DNA of 64,000 nucleotides, from assembly GCF_001518015.1 (NCBI RefSeq), contig NZ_LPUY01000134.1:1-64000 (forward strand). The letters are read 5' to 3'. This DNA comes from Tritonibacter horizontis. Its GTDB lineage: Bacteria; Pseudomonadota; Alphaproteobacteria; Rhodobacterales; Rhodobacteraceae. This document shows, piece after piece, positions 29,599 to 38,451 of this stretch. Both the position numbers and the translations under genes were made by a program. Numbering within the stretch: position 1 is the first letter of the stretch; each line of letters opens with the position of its first letter. The notes beneath the pieces were generated by a model that was not told where the DNA came from, did no database searches, and saw only the letters and a program-made list of their open reading frames with translations.

Positions 29599-29620
29599 AC
29601 ACCCCCCTGGTCCAAATGCA

Positions 29621-29655
29621 AAAGGGCGCCCCCTGACGGAGCGCCCTTTCATCTT
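29621..29655 (+). terminator. Rho-independent terminator after the DUF808 gene
   Basis: AAAGGGCGC (29621-29629) and GCGCCCTTT (29641-29649) form a perfect stem, followed by a T-rich stretch. Confidence 0.85.
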
Positions 29656-29717
29656 TTCCAAAATACCTCGGGGGAGACCCGACAGGGTCGGGGGCAGCGC
29701 CCCCATTGCCCAAAATC
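29654..29717. repeat. Probable Rhodobacterales intergenic repeat (CCAAAATACCTCGGGGGA type)
   Basis: The block starts TTTTCCAAAATACCTCGGGG and ends in two stem-loops (GACCC...GGGTC and GGGGGC...GCCCCC). From memory, sequences with this head and a G/C hairpin tail recur in intergenic DNA of many Rhodobacteraceae. Only one copy occurs in this window. Confidence 0.45.
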
Positions 29718-29720
29718 CGG

Positions 29721-31745
29721 TTAGCCCAGCAGTTCCTTGACCTTCGCGACGGTCCCGGCAGCGGTGATGCCAAAGCGTTCGAACAACTCGCCCGCCGGAG
29801 CAGAGGCGCCAAACCCCTCCATGCCGACAAAACCGGCCTTCTTCTCCTGACCGCGTTCGCCCAGCAGCAGGCGGTCCCAGCCGCCGTCCCGCACCGCCGC
29901 CTCGATGGCGACCCGGACCGGACCCGCAGGCAGAACCTTGCGACGATAGGCTTCGTCCTGCGCGTGGAACAGCTCCATGCAGGGAACAGAAACCACGCGG
30001 GTGCCAATGCCCTGGGCTTCCAGCAGATCTTTCGCCGCCATGGCGGTCGACACTTCAGACCCGGAGGCCATCAGGATCACCTGACGCTTGCTTTCCGCCT
30101 CGGCCAGCACATAGGCGCCCTTCTCGGTGAGGTTGGACAGCTTGTGCTCGGTCCGCAGGGTCGGCAGCCCCTGGCGGGTCAGCGCGATCACCGAAGGCGT
30201 CTCTTTCGCGGTCAGCGCGATTTCCCAGGCTTCCGCCGTTTCCACCGCGTCACAGGGACGGAACGTATAGGTGTTGGGCGTCGCCCGGCAGATCGCCAGA
30301 TGCTCCACCGGCTGGTGTGTCGGGCCATCTTCGCCGACGCCGATGGAATCATGCGTCATTACAAAGACGGTCGGGATCTTCGACAGGGCCGCCAGGCGCA
30401 TTGCCGGGCGCGCATAGTCGGTAAAGCAGAAGAAGGTACCGCCATAGGGACGGATGCCGCCGTGCAGCGCCATGCCGTTCATCGCCGCCGCCATACCGTG
30501 CTCGCGGATGCCCCAATAGACATAGCGGCCCTTGCGATTGTCGGTGTCAAACACCCCAAGATCACCGGTCAGCGTGTTGTTGGAACCGGTCAGGTCGGCA
30601 GAGCCGCCAACGGTTTCCGGCATGATCGGGTTGATCACCTCCAGCGCCATCTCAGAGGCCTTGCGCGTGGCGACCTTCGGCTGGCCTTCGGAAATCTGCT
30701 TTTTCAGCGCCTTGATGGTCGCCGACAGCTTCTTGGGGGCTTCCAGGGCAAAGACGCGGGTGAAGCGGTCCTGCTTTTGCTGGGATTGCTCGGCAAAGCG
30801 GCCTTCCCATTCAGCCCGGGAAGCGGCGCCCCGTTTGCCGATCTCTTCCCACTGGGACTTGATCTCGGCCGGCACGTCATAGGCGCCGACGCCGGTCCAG
30901 CCATAGGCATCCTTGGCCGCTTTCAACTGGTCCGCATCGGTCAGGGCACCATGGCCCTTTGACGTATCCTGGGCGGCATGCCCCAGCGCGATGTGGGTTT
31001 TGCAGGCGATCATCGACGGCTTCTTGGACTTTTTGGCGGCCTCGATGGCGGCATCAATCTGCGCCGGGTTGTGGCCGTCGATTTCCTGCACATGCCAGCC
31101 TGCGGATTTGAAACGCTGCACCTGGTTGGTGCGATCCGACAGGTCGACCTGACCGTCGATGGTGATGTTGTTGTTGTCCCAGAACACCACCAGCTTGCCC
31201 AGCTGGTGACGACCGGCCAGGCCGATGGCCTCGTGGCTGATGCCTTCCATCAGGCAGCCATCGCCGGCGATGACATAGGTGTGGTGATCGACAATCTTCT
31301 TGCCGAATTGGGCGCGCAGCATTTCCTCGGCCATGGCAAAGCCGACCGCGTTGGAAATCCCCTGTCCCAGCGGACCGGTGGTCACCTCGACCGCATCCAG
31401 CAGGAAGTTTTCCGGGTGACCGGCCGTCAAGGCGCCGGACTGGCGGAAATTCTTGATCTGATCCAGCGTCACCTGGGCATCGCCCATGAGGTAAAGGAGC
31501 GAATAGATCAACATCGACCCATGGCCCGCGGACAGGACAAAACGATCCCGGTCGGCCCATTTGGGTGCGCTGACGTCGAATTTCATGTGCTTTTCAAACA
31601 GCACGGTCGCCACATCGGCCATACCGATCGGCATGCCGGAGTGGCCGGAATTTGCGCCGGCGACTGCATCCAGTGTCAGTGCACGAATGGCGGCGGCTTT
31701 GTTCCAATGATCGGGGTTCTCGGAGCGCAGGGCTGTCAGATCCAC
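29721..31745 (-). CDS. tkt: Transketolase
   Basis: A 674-aa thiamine-diphosphate enzyme of the pentose phosphate pathway. Seen: [19 protein letters not shown], the TPP motif [13 protein letters not shown]...DNNNITIDG, and the pyrimidine domain with [20 protein letters not shown]. The best start is GTG 31745 ([21 protein letters not shown]), which has AGAGGAA about 7 nt upstream. The frame continues to an ATG at 31802, but the extra 19 residues have no family counterpart. Confidence 0.95.
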   Translation of the reverse strand: MDLTALRSENPDHWNKAAAIRALTLDAVAGANSGHSGMPIGMADVATVLFEKHMKFDVSAPKWADRDRFVLSAGHGSMLIYSLLYLMGDAQVTLDQIKNFRQSGALTAGHPENFLLDAVEVTTGPLGQGISNAVGFAMAEEMLRAQFGKKIVDHHTYVIAGDGCLMEGISHEAIGLAGRHQLGKLVVFWDNNNITIDGQVDLSDRTNQVQRFKSAGWHVQEIDGHNPAQIDAAIEAAKKSKKPSMIACKTHIALGHAAQDTSKGHGALTDADQLKAAKDAYGWTGVGAYDVPAEIKSQWEEIGKRGAASRAEWEGRFAEQSQQKQDRFTRVFALEAPKKLSATIKALKKQISEGQPKVATRKASEMALEVINPIMPETVGGSADLTGSNNTLTGDLGVFDTDNRKGRYVYWGIREHGMAAAMNGMALHGGIRPYGGTFFCFTDYARPAMRLAALSKIPTVFVMTHDSIGVGEDGPTHQPVEHLAICRATPNTYTFRPCDAVETAEAWEIALTAKETPSVIALTRQGLPTLRTEHKLSNLTEKGAYVLAEAESKRQVILMASGSEVSTAMAAKDLLEAQGIGTRVVSVPCMELFHAQDEAYRRKVLPAGPVRVAIEAAVRDGGWDRLLLGERGQEKKAGFVGMEGFGASAPAGELFERFGITAAGTVAKVKELLG

Positions 31746-32060
31746 TGAACTGTTCCTCTTTGGGTTCTCAGGGTTTGACGCTGGATAGCAGCCTGTTGCC
31801 AAAGATCAAGCTCCGAAGCCGGTTTTGCCGGGTTCCGCGCGAAGGTCCGCGCGCAAGTGGTTGAAACCAAAGAGGGGGTGTTTTAACCGATCTTGCGATA
31901 AGCTGTGCATAGCTATCGGCCGTTACGGCGATTCGGGCGTATGGACGTCTCGGGCCCTGAGGGTCCGGCAGGACCTGCGCCGCAATCAGTGTGATCGGCC
32001 GCGCAGGTCCGGTGGGTGCAGGCCCACAGACCTTTGCACCGACAAGGCAAAGAGGAACGC
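31746..32060. promoter_or_regulatory. Divergent tkt / coiled-coil-zapA leader region with a long inverted repeat
   Basis: These 315 bp contain no supported gene. They carry promoters for both directions. GGACCTGCGC (31971-31980) and GCGCAGGTCC (32001-32010) form a perfect 10-bp inverted repeat, flanked by further partly complementary G/C blocks (31951-32030). The rightward transcript leader would therefore fold into a long hairpin before the AGAGGAA Shine-Dalgarno of the coiled-coil gene. Confidence 0.5.
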
Positions 32061-32987
32061 ATGGAGCAGATCGAAGAATTGCAAAGCCGTATCCTGTCTG
32101 CGCTGGAGCGTATTGGGGGCGGGGTTGCGGCTTTGGAAGAAAAGCACGCAAATCAGCCGGTGCCGACGCTTGATGAGCTGGACATGCAAAAGCATGCCAG
32201 CCTGCTGGCGGAGATCGACGACGAAAAAATGGCGAATGCGCAGCTCGAAGAGCGGCTGAAAGTGCTGCATGCCCGTCTGGCTGAGATGGAAAAGACCGTT
32301 CAGGCGGTCAAGGGCGGCGAAGATCTGCTGGCGCTGCATGCCAAATTGGCCGAACAGGGCGCCGCGCCCGCGCCCTCTGGCGAGCTGACAGCGCTGCGTG
32401 GCGAGGTGGCGCGCCTAAAACAGGATCTGGAGAACGCCCAGAACCAGGCGGCAACGGCCCGCGAAAAACTTGAAGATGATCTGACCGAAGCCGTGGCGCA
32501 GAACGACCAGCTGAAGGCGCAGCTGGACGAGATTGCAACCGTGACGCCGGACGACACGCAGCCCGCGACCGACAGCGGTGCCAGCGATGAGGAGCTGAAC
32601 ACGCTGCGGATGGAACTCGAGGCCCTGCGGCAGCGGGCGGAAACCGCCGAATCCGCTGCTGCAGCGGCATCCGCCCCGTCGCAAGCCGATGTTCCGACGG
32701 ATCACGGCGGCAGCAGCGAGCTGGACCAGCGTTTGACCGAGCTGGACCGCGAATTGCAGGCGCTGCGGGCCAGCAATGACCAGCTGCGAGAGTCCAACGC
32801 CGCACTTCGGGCGGCAAATGCCGATGGCATCGGCGATCCGTCGCTGATCAATACCGGCCTTGTGGCCGAGGTCGAAGGGCTGAAGGCGGCCCGCGCCACC
32901 GATCAGGCCGAGGTCAACGCCGTCCTTGCAAGGCTGGAACCGTTGCTGGCCACTGCGCCCAACCTGCCGGAAGGAGAAGAAGCCTGA
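32061..32987 (+). CDS. Coiled-coil protein coupled to zapA
   Basis: A 308-aa cytoplasmic protein that is almost entirely predicted coiled coil, with Ala/Glu/Leu/Gln heptads at about 1-115, 115-165 and 225-300 and an Ala/Ser/Pro-rich linker at 205-225. It has no membrane segment. Start ATG 32061 follows AGAGGAA. Its stop overlaps the zapA start as TGATG, so the two proteins are coupled and probably act together at the division ring; a ZapB-like role is speculative. Confidence 0.8.
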   Translation: MEQIEELQSRILSALERIGGGVAALEEKHANQPVPTLDELDMQKHASLLAEIDDEKMANAQLEERLKVLHARLAEMEKTVQAVKGGEDLLALHAKLAEQGAAPAPSGELTALRGEVARLKQDLENAQNQAATAREKLEDDLTEAVAQNDQLKAQLDEIATVTPDDTQPATDSGASDEELNTLRMELEALRQRAETAESAAAAASAPSQADVPTDHGGSSELDQRLTELDRELQALRASNDQLRESNAALRAANADGIGDPSLINTGLVAEVEGLKAARATDQAEVNAVLARLEPLLATAPNLPEGEEA

Positions 32988-33508
32988 TGCCGGAAGTGAC
33001 CATTCACATCGGAGGCCGCGATTTCGAGGTTTCCTGCCAGGAAGGCGAACAGAGCTTTTTGCAGATGGCTGCGGGGATGCTGGACGACGAGGCACAAGTG
33101 TTGTCGGATCAGATCGGACGCATGCCAGAAGCGCGAATGCTGCTGATGGCGGGGCTGATGCTGGCGGACAAGACCGCCGCGGTCGAGGACAAGATCAAGG
33201 AAGTCGAAGCCAAGCTGGCCGAAAAAGAGGCGCTGGTGGCGGAAAAAGACGCTGAGATCGAAGAGATGCGCGCCGCGCCGCCGCCCGAACCCGAGCATAT
33301 CGAAGTGCCGGTTGTGCCGCCGCAGGTCTCAGAAACTCTGGCCGAACTTGCCGCGCGCGCAGAATCCCTTGCTCAGGAGATCGAAGCCAAGGCCGCAGCC
33401 GACGAACCGGCGGAGGCCGTGGATGAGGCCGGTGACCCAGAAACTCCGATCTTTTCGGATGCCGGGGCAGAACCGGAGTTGGAAAACGACAGCACCGAAC
33501 AGGTCTGA
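32987..33508 (+). CDS. zapA: Cell division protein ZapA
   Basis: A 173-aa protein. Residues 1-~100 are a ZapA domain (PEVTIHIGGRDFEVSC..., LQMAAGMLDDEAQVLSDQIGR, MLLMAGLMLADK, then a coiled coil), which cross-links FtsZ filaments. The remaining ~70 residues are an acidic Ala/Glu/Pro tail, much longer than in enteric ZapA (109 aa). It is translationally coupled to the preceding coiled-coil gene. Confidence 0.9.
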   Translation: MPEVTIHIGGRDFEVSCQEGEQSFLQMAAGMLDDEAQVLSDQIGRMPEARMLLMAGLMLADKTAAVEDKIKEVEAKLAEKEALVAEKDAEIEEMRAAPPPEPEHIEVPVVPPQVSETLAELAARAESLAQEIEAKAAADEPAEAVDEAGDPETPIFSDAGAEPELENDSTEQV

Positions 33509-33607
33509 TCAGACAGATTTGATCCGACAGGTCAGACCTGATGATGGCGGGCCAGCGCCCGGCCATCCCTGGCAGGGCATGTCGCAAAATCAGGTCGGCT
33601 GAAACAT

Positions 33608-33645
33608 GAAAAAGCCCGCCAGTCCCATGGGATGGCGGGCTTTCT
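33608..33645. terminator. Bidirectional terminator between zapA and grxD
   Basis: AAAGCCCGCCA (33611-33621) and TGGCGGGCTTT (33633-33643) pair perfectly, and an inner TCCC/GGGA extends the stem. T-runs are present on both strands, suiting the convergent genes. Confidence 0.85.
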
Positions 33646-33740
33646 TGACCTTCGTCCGTTGTGTTGATCCGTCGCAAGGATCCGCCGCACTGTGCCGCCG
33701 ATCCCGCCGCCGTCACGGTGTTTTGGTCAACCTGTTTTGG

Positions 33741-34103
33741 TCAACCGTTGGCTTCGCGGATCTTGTCGGCTGCGGCCTTGTCAAAGGCGATATTGTTGCT
33801 CTCGAACATCCCGTCGAGCTCACCCGAGAGGGTCATTTCGGTGATGATATCGCAGCCGCCGACAAATTCGCCCTTGATGTAAAGCTGCGGGATCGTCGGC
33901 CAGTCGGAGTAATCCTTGATGCCGGCCCGGATGTCTTCATCCGCGAGCACGTTCACATCCGTGTACTCCACGCCAATGTAGTTCAGAACGCCCGCAACAC
34001 GGGAGGAAAAGCCACATTGGGGCATTTCCTTGGTGCCTTTCATATAAAGCACCACGTCATTGGATTTTACGGTTTCGTCGATGCGGGTCTTTGCGTCGGT
34101 CAT
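33741..34103 (-). CDS. grxD: Monothiol glutaredoxin (Grx4 type)
   Basis: A 120-aa CGFS-type glutaredoxin that carries [2Fe-2S] clusters together with BolA. The motif is complete: MKGTKEMPQCGFSS with C30, followed by WPTIPQLYIKGEFVGGCDI. The start is ATG 34103, which overlaps the stop of the 41-aa peptide (ATGA); the frame is open to 34166 without support. bolA lies just upstream in the same operon, matching the known BolA-Grx4 partnership. Confidence 0.96.
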   Translation of the reverse strand: MTDAKTRIDETVKSNDVVLYMKGTKEMPQCGFSSRVAGVLNYIGVEYTDVNVLADEDIRAGIKDYSDWPTIPQLYIKGEFVGGCDIITEMTLSGELDGMFESNNIAFDKAAADKIREANG

Positions 34104-34225
34104 TTGTCCATTTCCTTTTGGCGTCGCCGCCGGTCGAGATCGGTTTCGATGTAGGGCAAGAGACATGCCAGAGTCCAGACAACCAAAAGCGCGATTGCGG
34201 CGCAGGCTGTCAGGACCTCGGTCAC
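34100..34225 (-). CDS. 41-aa membrane peptide between bolA and grxD
   Basis: A GTG start at 34225 lies 7 nt after the bolA stop and opens 41 codons ending in TGA at 34100, which overlaps the grxD start codon. The peptide has one hydrophobic helix (about residues 5-25, TACAAIALLVVWTLACLLPY) and then a charged tail with RRRR. It fills the bolA-grxD gap exactly and would couple translation through the operon. There is no homology I can name; coding status is inferred from fit and composition. Confidence 0.55.
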   Translation of the reverse strand: MTEVLTACAAIALLVVWTLACLLPYIETDLDRRRRQKEMDK

Positions 34226-34232
34226 TTTAATG

Positions 34233-34469
34233 TCACTCGGGCGCCTTGGTGGTCAGGGCGAGGGCGTGCAGGTCGCCATCCGGGCCATCCATCTTGCCCT
34301 TCAATGCGGCATAGACAGCACGTTGTTGTTGAACGCGATTCTTGCCACGAAAGCTTTCGTCCACCACCATGGCGGACATATGCACGCCATCGCTGCCCCC
34401 GACCTGGATCTCGGCATTGGGGAAGCTCTCGCGCAGGAGGGTTTCGATTTCATGGGCCTGCATTGGCAT
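34233..34469 (-). CDS. bolA: BolA family protein
   Basis: A 78-aa protein of the BolA/IbaG fold (IETLLRESFPNAEIQVGGSDGVHMSAMVVDESF..., NRVQQQRAVYAAL). The conserved histidines expected for cluster binding with Grx4 are present (H30 and the C-terminal HALAL). Start ATG 34469 has AAGGATGAG upstream; another ATG at 34463 is also possible. It is part of purL-bolA-peptide-grxD on the minus strand. Confidence 0.93.
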   Translation of the reverse strand: MPMQAHEIETLLRESFPNAEIQVGGSDGVHMSAMVVDESFRGKNRVQQQRAVYAALKGKMDGPDGDLHALALTTKAPE

Positions 34470-34620
34470 GGGCTCATCCTTGCTGTGGTGATCTGCCGAC
34501 AAAATGTAGGGCTGCGCAACGTCGGACGCAAGCAACTCTACTGTGAATGTAAGGTCTGCGTCGACGGGTCGCTCTCCCGCCTGCTTGTGGACCGGGCCGG
34601 TGGCCCCGCCCAACACAGTT

Positions 34621-34656
34621 GGGCCTGGCCCTGCGCCGGGGCGCAGGGCCAGGCCC
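34621..34656. repeat. Perfect 17-bp inverted repeat between purL and bolA
   Basis: Left arm 34621-34637 (GGGCCTGGCCCTGCGCC) and right arm 34640-34656 are exact complements separated by only 2 nt. It should form a very stable hairpin in the purL-bolA gap. There is no T-run, so it may be an mRNA-processing or stability element instead of a classic terminator. Confidence 0.7.
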
Positions 34657-34707
34657 AGTGTCGCGAGGTTATCGCAAAATCGTCCGCCTGTCGCGGTTTG
34701 CCTGCGG

Positions 34708-36873
34708 TCAGGCCACCGCCTCGGCAAAGCTGGAGCGGAAGATCTGCGACAGGTCGGCCAGCGGTGCTTCGGAGCTGCCGATCTTGACCGTGTCACCGGT
34801 AAAGCGGCCGATGGTCAGGATCGGAACACCCGCCTGGCCGGCGGCGATCATCAGCGCCTCGGCCTGATCAAAGTTGCAGGCAACGAGATACCGGCCCTGA
34901 TCCTCGCCAAAGAGGGTCGGGGTATCGGCTGCGTCGATCTGCACGCCAACGCCGGCGGCTTCGGCCATTTCAAACGCGGCCAGGACCATGCCGCCATCGC
35001 TGATATCGGTGCAGCCCCGGATGAAATCGCGGTTGGCGCGGATGAACTCGCCGTTGCGTTTTTCCACCGCCAGATCGACCGCAGGCGCATCGCCGTCGAG
35101 GCGGTTGAACACCTCGTGCAGCAGGGCGGATTGCCCCAGATGGCCCGTGGTTTCGCCAATCAACAGCAGGATATGGCCGTCGCGGGCCTCACCCAGAATG
35201 GGCTCCTCATCCGCCGCGACCAGACCCACGGCGCCAATGGTGGGCGTCGGCAGGATCGCCTGGCCGTCGGTCTCGTTATAAAGCGAAACATTGCCGGATA
35301 CGATGGGCATATCCAGGGCCGAGACCGCCGCGCCGATGCCTTTGAGCGCGCCGACGAACTGGCCCATGATCTCTGGTTTTTCGGGATTGCCAAAGTTCAG
35401 GTTATCGGTCGTCGCCAGGGGCTTGGCCCCGACGGCACAGAGATTGCGATAGGCTTCGGCCACGGCTTGCTTGCCGCCCTCGAAGGGGTTTGCCTTGACG
35501 TAGCGCGGGGTCACGTCAGAGGTGAAGGCCAGCTTCTTGTTGGTGCCATGCACCCGCACCATGCCGCCACCCAGACCGGGGCGACGGGCGGTATCGCCCA
35601 TCACGGTGGTGTCATATTGTTCATAGACCCACTGTTTGCCGGCGTAGTTGGGGCTGGAAATCAGCGCCTTCAGCCCGTCAATCGGGTCAATGGTCGGCAC
35701 GTCTGCATCTGTGAGCGGCGCAGGGGGCTCAGTCTCGATCCAGGGACGGTCGTATTCCGGCGCGGAGGAGGCGAGTTTCGACAGCGGCAGATCGGCCTTG
35801 ACCGCGCCATTGTGCAGGATCAGGAACCGGTCCTCGGCAATGGTTTCGCCGACAATGGCAAAATCGAGATCCCATTTCTCGAACACCGCCTTGGCTTCGG
35901 CCTCAAGCTCAGGCTTCAGCACCATCAGCATCCGTTCCTGAGACTCCGACAGCATCATCTCGTAGGCGGTCATGTTCTCTTCGCGCTGCGGCACGTCTTC
36001 GAGGTTCAGTTTCACCCCAAGGCCGCCCTTGTCGCCCATTTCCACTGCAGAGCAGGTCAGACCCGCCGCGCCCATATCCTGAATGGAGATCACCGCGCCG
36101 GTTTGCATCAGCTCTAGCGTGGCTTCCATCAGGCGCTTTTCGGTGAACGGGTCGCCCACCTGAACCGTGGGGCGCTTGTCCTCGATGGTGTCATCGAATT
36201 CGGCCGAGGCCATGGTGGCGCCACCGACCCCGTCGCGGCCTGTTTTCGCGCCGAGGTACACCACCGGCATGCCAACGCCCGATGCGGCGGAGTAGAAAAT
36301 CATGTCGGTCTTGACCAGACCGGCGGCAAAGGCGTTGACGAGGCAGTTGCCGTTGTAGGCCGGATCAAAGCGCACTTCGCCGCCAACACAGGGCACGCCG
36401 AAACAGTTGCCGTATCCCCCGACACCGGCCACCACGCCATTGACCAACTGGCGGGTCTTGTGATGCGACGGCTCGCCAAAGGACAGCGAGTTCATCGAGG
36501 CAATCGGACGCGCGCCCATGGTGAACACATCGCGCAGGATGCCGCCAACGCCGGTCGCCGCGCCCTGATAGGGCTCGATATAAGAGGGGTGATTGTGGCT
36601 TTCCATTTTGAAAACCACCGCATCCCCATCGCCGATATCAACGATGCCCGCGTTTTCACCGGGGCCGCAGATGACCTGCGGGCCGGAGGTCGGCAGATCA
36701 CGCAGCCATTTCTTGGAGGATTTGTAGGAACAATGCTCGTTCCACATGGCAGAAAAAATGCCGAGTTCGGTAAACGAAGGCTCCCGACCGATGATCTCCA
36801 GGATCATGTCGTATTCATCTGGTTTCAGACCGTGGCTGTCGATCACTTCAGGCGTAATGGCTGGTTCCTGCAT
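34708..36873 (-). CDS. purL: Phosphoribosylformylglycinamidine synthase, subunit II
   Basis: A 721-aa ATP-dependent FGAM synthase subunit (small PurL, which works with PurS and PurQ) of purine synthesis. Signature pieces include [25 protein letters not shown] near the N-terminus, [25 protein letters not shown], and repeated AIR-synthase-fold motifs (GGIGGAxMAS-like [34 protein letters not shown]). No purS/purQ gene is in the window. Confidence 0.97.
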   Translation of the reverse strand: MQEPAITPEVIDSHGLKPDEYDMILEIIGREPSFTELGIFSAMWNEHCSYKSSKKWLRDLPTSGPQVICGPGENAGIVDIGDGDAVVFKMESHNHPSYIEPYQGAATGVGGILRDVFTMGARPIASMNSLSFGEPSHHKTRQLVNGVVAGVGGYGNCFGVPCVGGEVRFDPAYNGNCLVNAFAAGLVKTDMIFYSAASGVGMPVVYLGAKTGRDGVGGATMASAEFDDTIEDKRPTVQVGDPFTEKRLMEATLELMQTGAVISIQDMGAAGLTCSAVEMGDKGGLGVKLNLEDVPQREENMTAYEMMLSESQERMLMVLKPELEAEAKAVFEKWDLDFAIVGETIAEDRFLILHNGAVKADLPLSKLASSAPEYDRPWIETEPPAPLTDADVPTIDPIDGLKALISSPNYAGKQWVYEQYDTTVMGDTARRPGLGGGMVRVHGTNKKLAFTSDVTPRYVKANPFEGGKQAVAEAYRNLCAVGAKPLATTDNLNFGNPEKPEIMGQFVGALKGIGAAVSALDMPIVSGNVSLYNETDGQAILPTPTIGAVGLVAADEEPILGEARDGHILLLIGETTGHLGQSALLHEVFNRLDGDAPAVDLAVEKRNGEFIRANRDFIRGCTDISDGGMVLAAFEMAEAAGVGVQIDAADTPTLFGEDQGRYLVACNFDQAEALMIAAGQAGVPILTIGRFTGDTVKIGSSEAPLADLSQIFRSSFAEAVA

Positions 36874-37180
36874 GGCGTTTTGATGGCCCCCGGGGTCGCT
36901 TCAGTTGTCCGGCCTTTTAGAGCAAGCCCAGCGGCGGGGGAAGGGGGCATGAGGTGGGGCATGGCCGCTTTGCCGTTTGCCAAATCCCTGTGCGAAGGCG
37001 CGCGGCATGCCTGTTTGTTGTGCGGCAGCGCGGTATCTGCGTCGCATTTGGTACCGCGCCATGGGACACATTCAAAAAATACCGTCAAAACCCATGTCAG
37101 AATGGTGGTCAAAGCTGCGCCAGATGGGGGTGAACGCCAGGCTCCCGCTTTGGCATCTGCCCGAGGGCAGGCAAACCGGC
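36874..37180. other. Intergenic region upstream of purL
   Basis: About 300 bp with no supported gene. The part next to 36873 should hold the purL promoter. A short shadow frame (36460-37314) crosses it but has no family signature or fitting start. Nothing further was recognised. Confidence 0.5.
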
Positions 37181-37260
37181 AAAAAAAAGGCCGAGCACTA
37201 AGCTCGGCCGAAGTCCAACAGGGAGGTATGAAGTGCGGTGTTTGCCGCGCTCTTCATACA
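37181..37260 (-). ncRNA. Candidate ~80-nt small RNA
   Basis: On the minus strand the region begins with a stem-loop (arms GTATGAAG/CTTCATAC at 37252-37259 and 37226-37233, with an inner GCGG/CCGC). A single-stranded linker containing CCTCCC follows, then a classic terminator (GGCCGAGC/GCTCGGCC, loop 5 nt, T8). A sigma70-like promoter lies directly before it. CCTCCC is complementary to Shine-Dalgarno sequences, as in anti-SD small RNAs of Rhodobacter. It lies between the LysR gene and purL. An alternative is that it is the 3' end of the LysR transcript. Confidence 0.55.
37189..37209 (-). terminator. Intrinsic terminator of the candidate small RNA
   Basis: On the minus strand, an 8-bp perfect stem (GGCCGAGC/GCTCGGCC) with a 5-nt loop is followed by eight T residues. 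Confidence 0.9.
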
Positions 37261-37264
37261 GATG

Positions 37265-37293
37265 CATTTAGGGATCCCGTTCGCGTCTCGCAA
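37265..37293 (-). promoter_or_regulatory. Candidate promoter of the small RNA
   Basis: On the minus strand TTGCGA (37293-37288) and TAAATG (37270-37265) are separated by exactly 17 nt, placing the start 6-7 nt downstream at the first base of the stem-loop. Confidence 0.45.
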
Positions 37294-37324
37294 GGGTTTT
37301 GGAACACATGTTAACTCAAGCCCG

Positions 37325-37343
37325 CCATGCACATAGTGCATGG
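37325..37343. repeat. Inverted repeat downstream of the LysR gene
   Basis: CCATGCAC and GTGCATGG form a perfect 8-bp stem with a 3-nt loop, 35 bp after the LysR stop. No T-run follows; it may be a weak terminator or an operator. Confidence 0.5.
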
Positions 37344-37377
37344 CTTTGAGGCGCTGCGCCTGAAAATTAGGCTTACG

Positions 37378-38283
37378 TTATATTTTCCCTAACTCTTTCA
37401 TGTGCTTGCGATGTGTAATGATTTCATCCTGCACAAAGTCCCGGAAGGCGGAGACCCGCTGAGAATGCCGTAATTCTTCTGGATAGGCGAGGTAGACAGG
37501 CACACCATTGGTGTCTTCGTTGGGCAACACCTGCACCAGATCTGGGAAATCTTCGGTCACGTAGTCGGGCAAAACGCCGATTCCCAGATCCTGCAAGACC
37601 CCCTGCAACACGCCGAAATAGTTGTTCACGGTCAGCAGTGACTTGGGATTGTGGGTCATCAGCTTTTGCACCAGCACCGAGGCCGACCCGACCTGGGCCG
37701 ACCGCAGACTCTGACAGATCAGGCGGTGATCGCTGATTTCCTCGATGGTTTCGGGCCAGCCCGTCTTGTCGATGTAGCCGCGCGAGGCATAAAGCCGCAT
37801 CTGCACGGTCATCAGCCGTTTGCGGATCAGGTCGGCCTGGCTCGGCTCTTTCATGCGGATCGCCACATCGGCCTCGCGCATGGGCAGGTCCAGCACCCGC
37901 TCCTCAAGCATCAGGTCGATCTTCAGGTTTGGATATTGTTCGTAAAGCTTGGCCAGACGCGGCGCCAGCCAGAGGGTGCCAAACCCGGTTGTGGTGGTGA
38001 CACGCAGCTCGCCAAAGACGCCTTCTTCGCTGTCGCGAATCCTGGCGGAGGCCGTTTCCAGCCGCTTTGACATGGTTCTGGTGGCATCAAACAGCAATTC
38101 GCCCTGTTCCGTCAGGATCAGGCCACGGGCGTGTCGATGAAACAGTGTGGCGTTCAGGCTCTCTTCCAGCCCCCGAATCTGACGCGAAACGGCAGATTGG
38201 GACAGGTTGAGCCGATCGCCGGCGTGGGTCAAACTGCCCGCATCCGCCACCGCGTGAAAGATCCTTAGCTTGTCCCAATCCAT
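37378..38283 (-). CDS. LysR-family transcriptional regulator, divergent from the indolepyruvate oxidoreductase
   Basis: A 301-aa protein with an N-terminal helix-turn-helix (MDWDKLRIFHAVADAGSLTHAGDRLNLSQSAVSRQIRGLEESLNATLFHR) and a C-terminal effector-binding domain. Its start is 168 bp from the oxidoreductase start on the other strand, so it is the probable regulator of that gene. Confidence 0.92.
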   Translation of the reverse strand: MDWDKLRIFHAVADAGSLTHAGDRLNLSQSAVSRQIRGLEESLNATLFHRHARGLILTEQGELLFDATRTMSKRLETASARIRDSEEGVFGELRVTTTTGFGTLWLAPRLAKLYEQYPNLKIDLMLEERVLDLPMREADVAIRMKEPSQADLIRKRLMTVQMRLYASRGYIDKTGWPETIEEISDHRLICQSLRSAQVGSASVLVQKLMTHNPKSLLTVNNYFGVLQGVLQDLGIGVLPDYVTEDFPDLVQVLPNEDTNGVPVYLAYPEELRHSQRVSAFRDFVQDEIITHRKHMKELGKI

Positions 38284-38451
38284 TGGTTCTACTCTTTCTG
38301 CCTCTTTCCCTCAAACTACATGAAGAACATGCTAAGTTTCAAACCTTACCGGCGACTTACACGGATTCTTTGATAAACGGCTATACAGGTCAGTACTTAT
38401 GACCTATTATTGGATCCAAAATGCAAGCTAGTCATGGTTGAGGAGGCCTGG

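Noticed and set aside
33509-33740. 6S RNA gene downstream of zapA
   Set aside because: zapA is often followed by 6S RNA, but this stretch shows only the terminator hairpin and short direct repeats, with no long bulged stem.
34543-36117. 524-codon plus-strand frame opposite purL
   Set aside because: It lies antisense to complete purL motifs and has no recognisable domain.
37228-37314. 28-codon plus-strand frame behind GGGAGG
   Set aside because: The putative ribosome-binding site is only 1 nt from the ATG, and the same bases form the stem and terminator of the minus-strand small-RNA candidate.
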